A stretch of 7,584 bases of DNA from contig MHKO01000013.1 in assembly GCA_001818435.1 (NCBI GenBank), positions 1,070-8,653 of the forward strand, in the 5' to 3' direction. This document shows positions 6,538 to 7,584 of this stretch, piece after piece (positions within the stretch are counted from its first letter, which is position 1; each line of letters starts with the position of its first letter). The notes beneath the pieces were generated by a model. The model worked only from the letters and a program-made list of their open reading frames with translations, had not been told where the DNA came from and did no database searches. The DNA is from Candidatus Komeilibacteria bacterium RIFCSPLOWO2_02_FULL_48_11. GTDB lineage: Bacteria; Patescibacteriota; Patescibacteriia; UBA2169. A program made the position numbers and the translations under genes.

Positions 6538-7584
6538 CTACTTTATAATCTGTTTCACCACTTCGGCCACGCCGGCTCCCTTTTTAACGCCTAAAATTTT
6601 TGGCAGCTCGGCCTGCAGTACTGAAAGAAAAATGTAGGCAAAATCCGCTTCAAAATCAAAAGCAGTCACCAACTCCTCTAAAAAACAGACCGATTCCACG
6701 GCCTGGACAAACGGCAAGGGTGTTATGATATGCCCGTGCCAAGCCCTCTCCAGTAGATACCTCAATTGTTTGGAAGTTGCGGCTCCCTTATTATCAGCGA
6801 CTACAAACGAAGGATGCTGGGGCTCTTTTCTGGTTGCCGCCAAATAATGAAGTTTAAGAAAAATTTTTCCGCTCTGATGGCTGTCATGCTTCAAGGTGCA
6901 GTACAAAAAGGCCACAAAAGCCCGCCGCAGTTCCGGCTCCAACCAAGCAGTGCCTAAAAAATTATTAGCCACCACCCGATTGCCAGTTGTAGCCTGCCAA
7001 TCTTCAAGTTTTGGCTGCAACAAAAAATGTCCCAAAGTGCCATACTGATAAACAAAAAATTCCAACAGCCGGCGGATAAGATATTTTTTCGCCCCCGCCC
7101 CGCTCTGGCGCCCGAAAAGTATATCCGAAAATGTCGGCAGCTTGTGGGTGCGCTGCATGAGCAGCCGCGGCGTGGTGTGCTCCCAGATGACTTCGGGAAT
7201 CAAAAACTTTCGCCGCGCGCCGGTGTGGGCCAAAAAAATTTCCATCTGGCCTCCGATTTGAGTTAAATCGGCCAGGTTGTCGGCCTGGCGCACCACTTCA
7301 GACCAAATTTCATGCCAGGCTCTGGCTTGGTTCTTGCTAAAGCGCGGCAAAACCCAATCCAAAAGCCAGCGCAGTTCATCTAAATTGCGGTGCAAACGCT
7401 CGACTTCTTTGGGATTATTAATCACCAAAAGAGCCCGCTTGCCATTTTTCAAAATAGCCCGATAAGTAAAGCCTAAAAGATGGTGGCTGATTGGTTCGGG
7501 ATAAAGATGGCTGAAAATTTTCTCCACTCCCCGGCCCAGTTCGCGCCGCAATAATTGCCAAATCTCTTTCTGGCTCAGCGCTTG
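6538..7584 (-). CDS. AarF/UbiB (ABC1) family protein, predicted pseudokinase, N-terminus beyond the right edge
   Basis: The minus-strand frame is open from base 7584 to TAG at 6538-6540 (348 residues visible); no start is in the window. The order of segments follows the ABC1/AarF/UbiB atypical kinase fold: RRELGRGVEKIF, then EPISHHLLGFTYRAILKNG (compare EPIAAASIGQVYRAxLKDG), then IPEVIWEHTTPRLLM (compare VPRVYWELTTxRVLVME), a YLIRRLLEFFVYQYG helix and a C-terminal helical tail. Every catalytic motif I can place is altered. The VAVKV-QRP lysine strand reads ALLVINNP (about 51-58). The HxDPHPGN loop reads HFLLQPKLEDW (186-196). The DFG region reads NNFLG (207-211). The ELDF glutamate region reads RQADN. 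The KxGQ motif would lie outside the window. The frame is long and clean, so it does not look like a decaying gene. Family assignment is by eye; loss of kinase activity is inferred. UbiB-family members act on quinone or lipid-related processes; no such role can be assigned here. Confidence 0.72.
   Translation of the reverse strand, partial: QALSQKEIWQLLRRELGRGVEKIFSHLYPEPISHHLLGFTYRAILKNGKRALLVINNPKEVERLHRNLDELRWLLDWVLPRFSKNQARAWHEIWSEVVRQADNLADLTQIGGQMEIFLAHTGARRKFLIPEVIWEHTTPRLLMQRTHKLPTFSDILFGRQSGAGAKKYLIRRLLEFFVYQYGTLGHFLLQPKLEDWQATTGNRVVANNFLGTAWLEPELRRAFVAFLYCTLKHDSHQSGKIFLKLHYLAATRKEPQHPSFVVADNKGAATSKQLRYLLERAWHGHIITPLPFVQAVESVCFLEELVTAFDFEADFAYIFLSVLQAELPKILGVKKGAGVAEVVKQIIK

Noticed and set aside
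6538..7551. TTG at 7551 as the start of the AarF-like gene.
   Set aside because: The frame stays open to the window edge, and the extra residues (KEIWQLLRREL) continue the family alignment, so the true start lies outside.

Overview
The window looks like chromosomal DNA of a Candidate Phyla Radiation (Patescibacteria, probably Parcubacteria-like) bacterium. This is inference. It rests on gene families and gene styles I associate with that group: a tandem excisionase-like HTH protein, a wHTH-nucleotidyltransferase, a tiny very basic protein and a shortened UvrC. It also rests on frequent short palindromic elements with GTCATnCnGA-type ends. The genetic code is standard as far as visible, since no in-frame TGA is needed. 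No start codon has a strong Shine-Dalgarno sequence.

Layout, left to right. (1) 1-525, minus: a tandem helix-turn-helix protein cut by the left edge and not marked by any internal stop; a 92-bp palindromic element sits in frame inside its linker. (2) 526-672: a compact regulatory region with a good promoter (TATAAT), five TCGATA/TATCGA hexamers and a perfect DnaA-box match. (3) 673-1617, minus: a wHTH plus nucleotidyltransferase-fold protein. (4) 1618-1875: filled by a nested inverted repeat of about 250 bp. (5) 1876-4740, minus: full-length uvrA. (6) 4741-4979: divergent uvrA/uvrC intergenic region containing a 159-bp palindromic element. (7) 4980-6317, plus: uvrC, cysteine-free, without the C-terminal helix-hairpin-helix domain, and with a 70-bp palindromic element in frame. 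(8) 6374-6493, plus: a 39-residue basic ORF between two small hairpins. (9) 6538-7584, minus: an AarF/UbiB (ABC1) family protein cut by the right edge whose kinase motifs are degenerate, hence a predicted pseudokinase.

UvrA and UvrC act together in nucleotide excision repair: UvrA finds damage and loads UvrB, and UvrC makes both incisions. uvrB is not in the window. I see no CRISPR array, transposase, rRNA or tRNA. The most notable signals are the palindromic elements tolerated inside two reading frames, the hexamer array around the HTH-gene promoter, the unusual UvrC, and the AarF-like pseudokinase.
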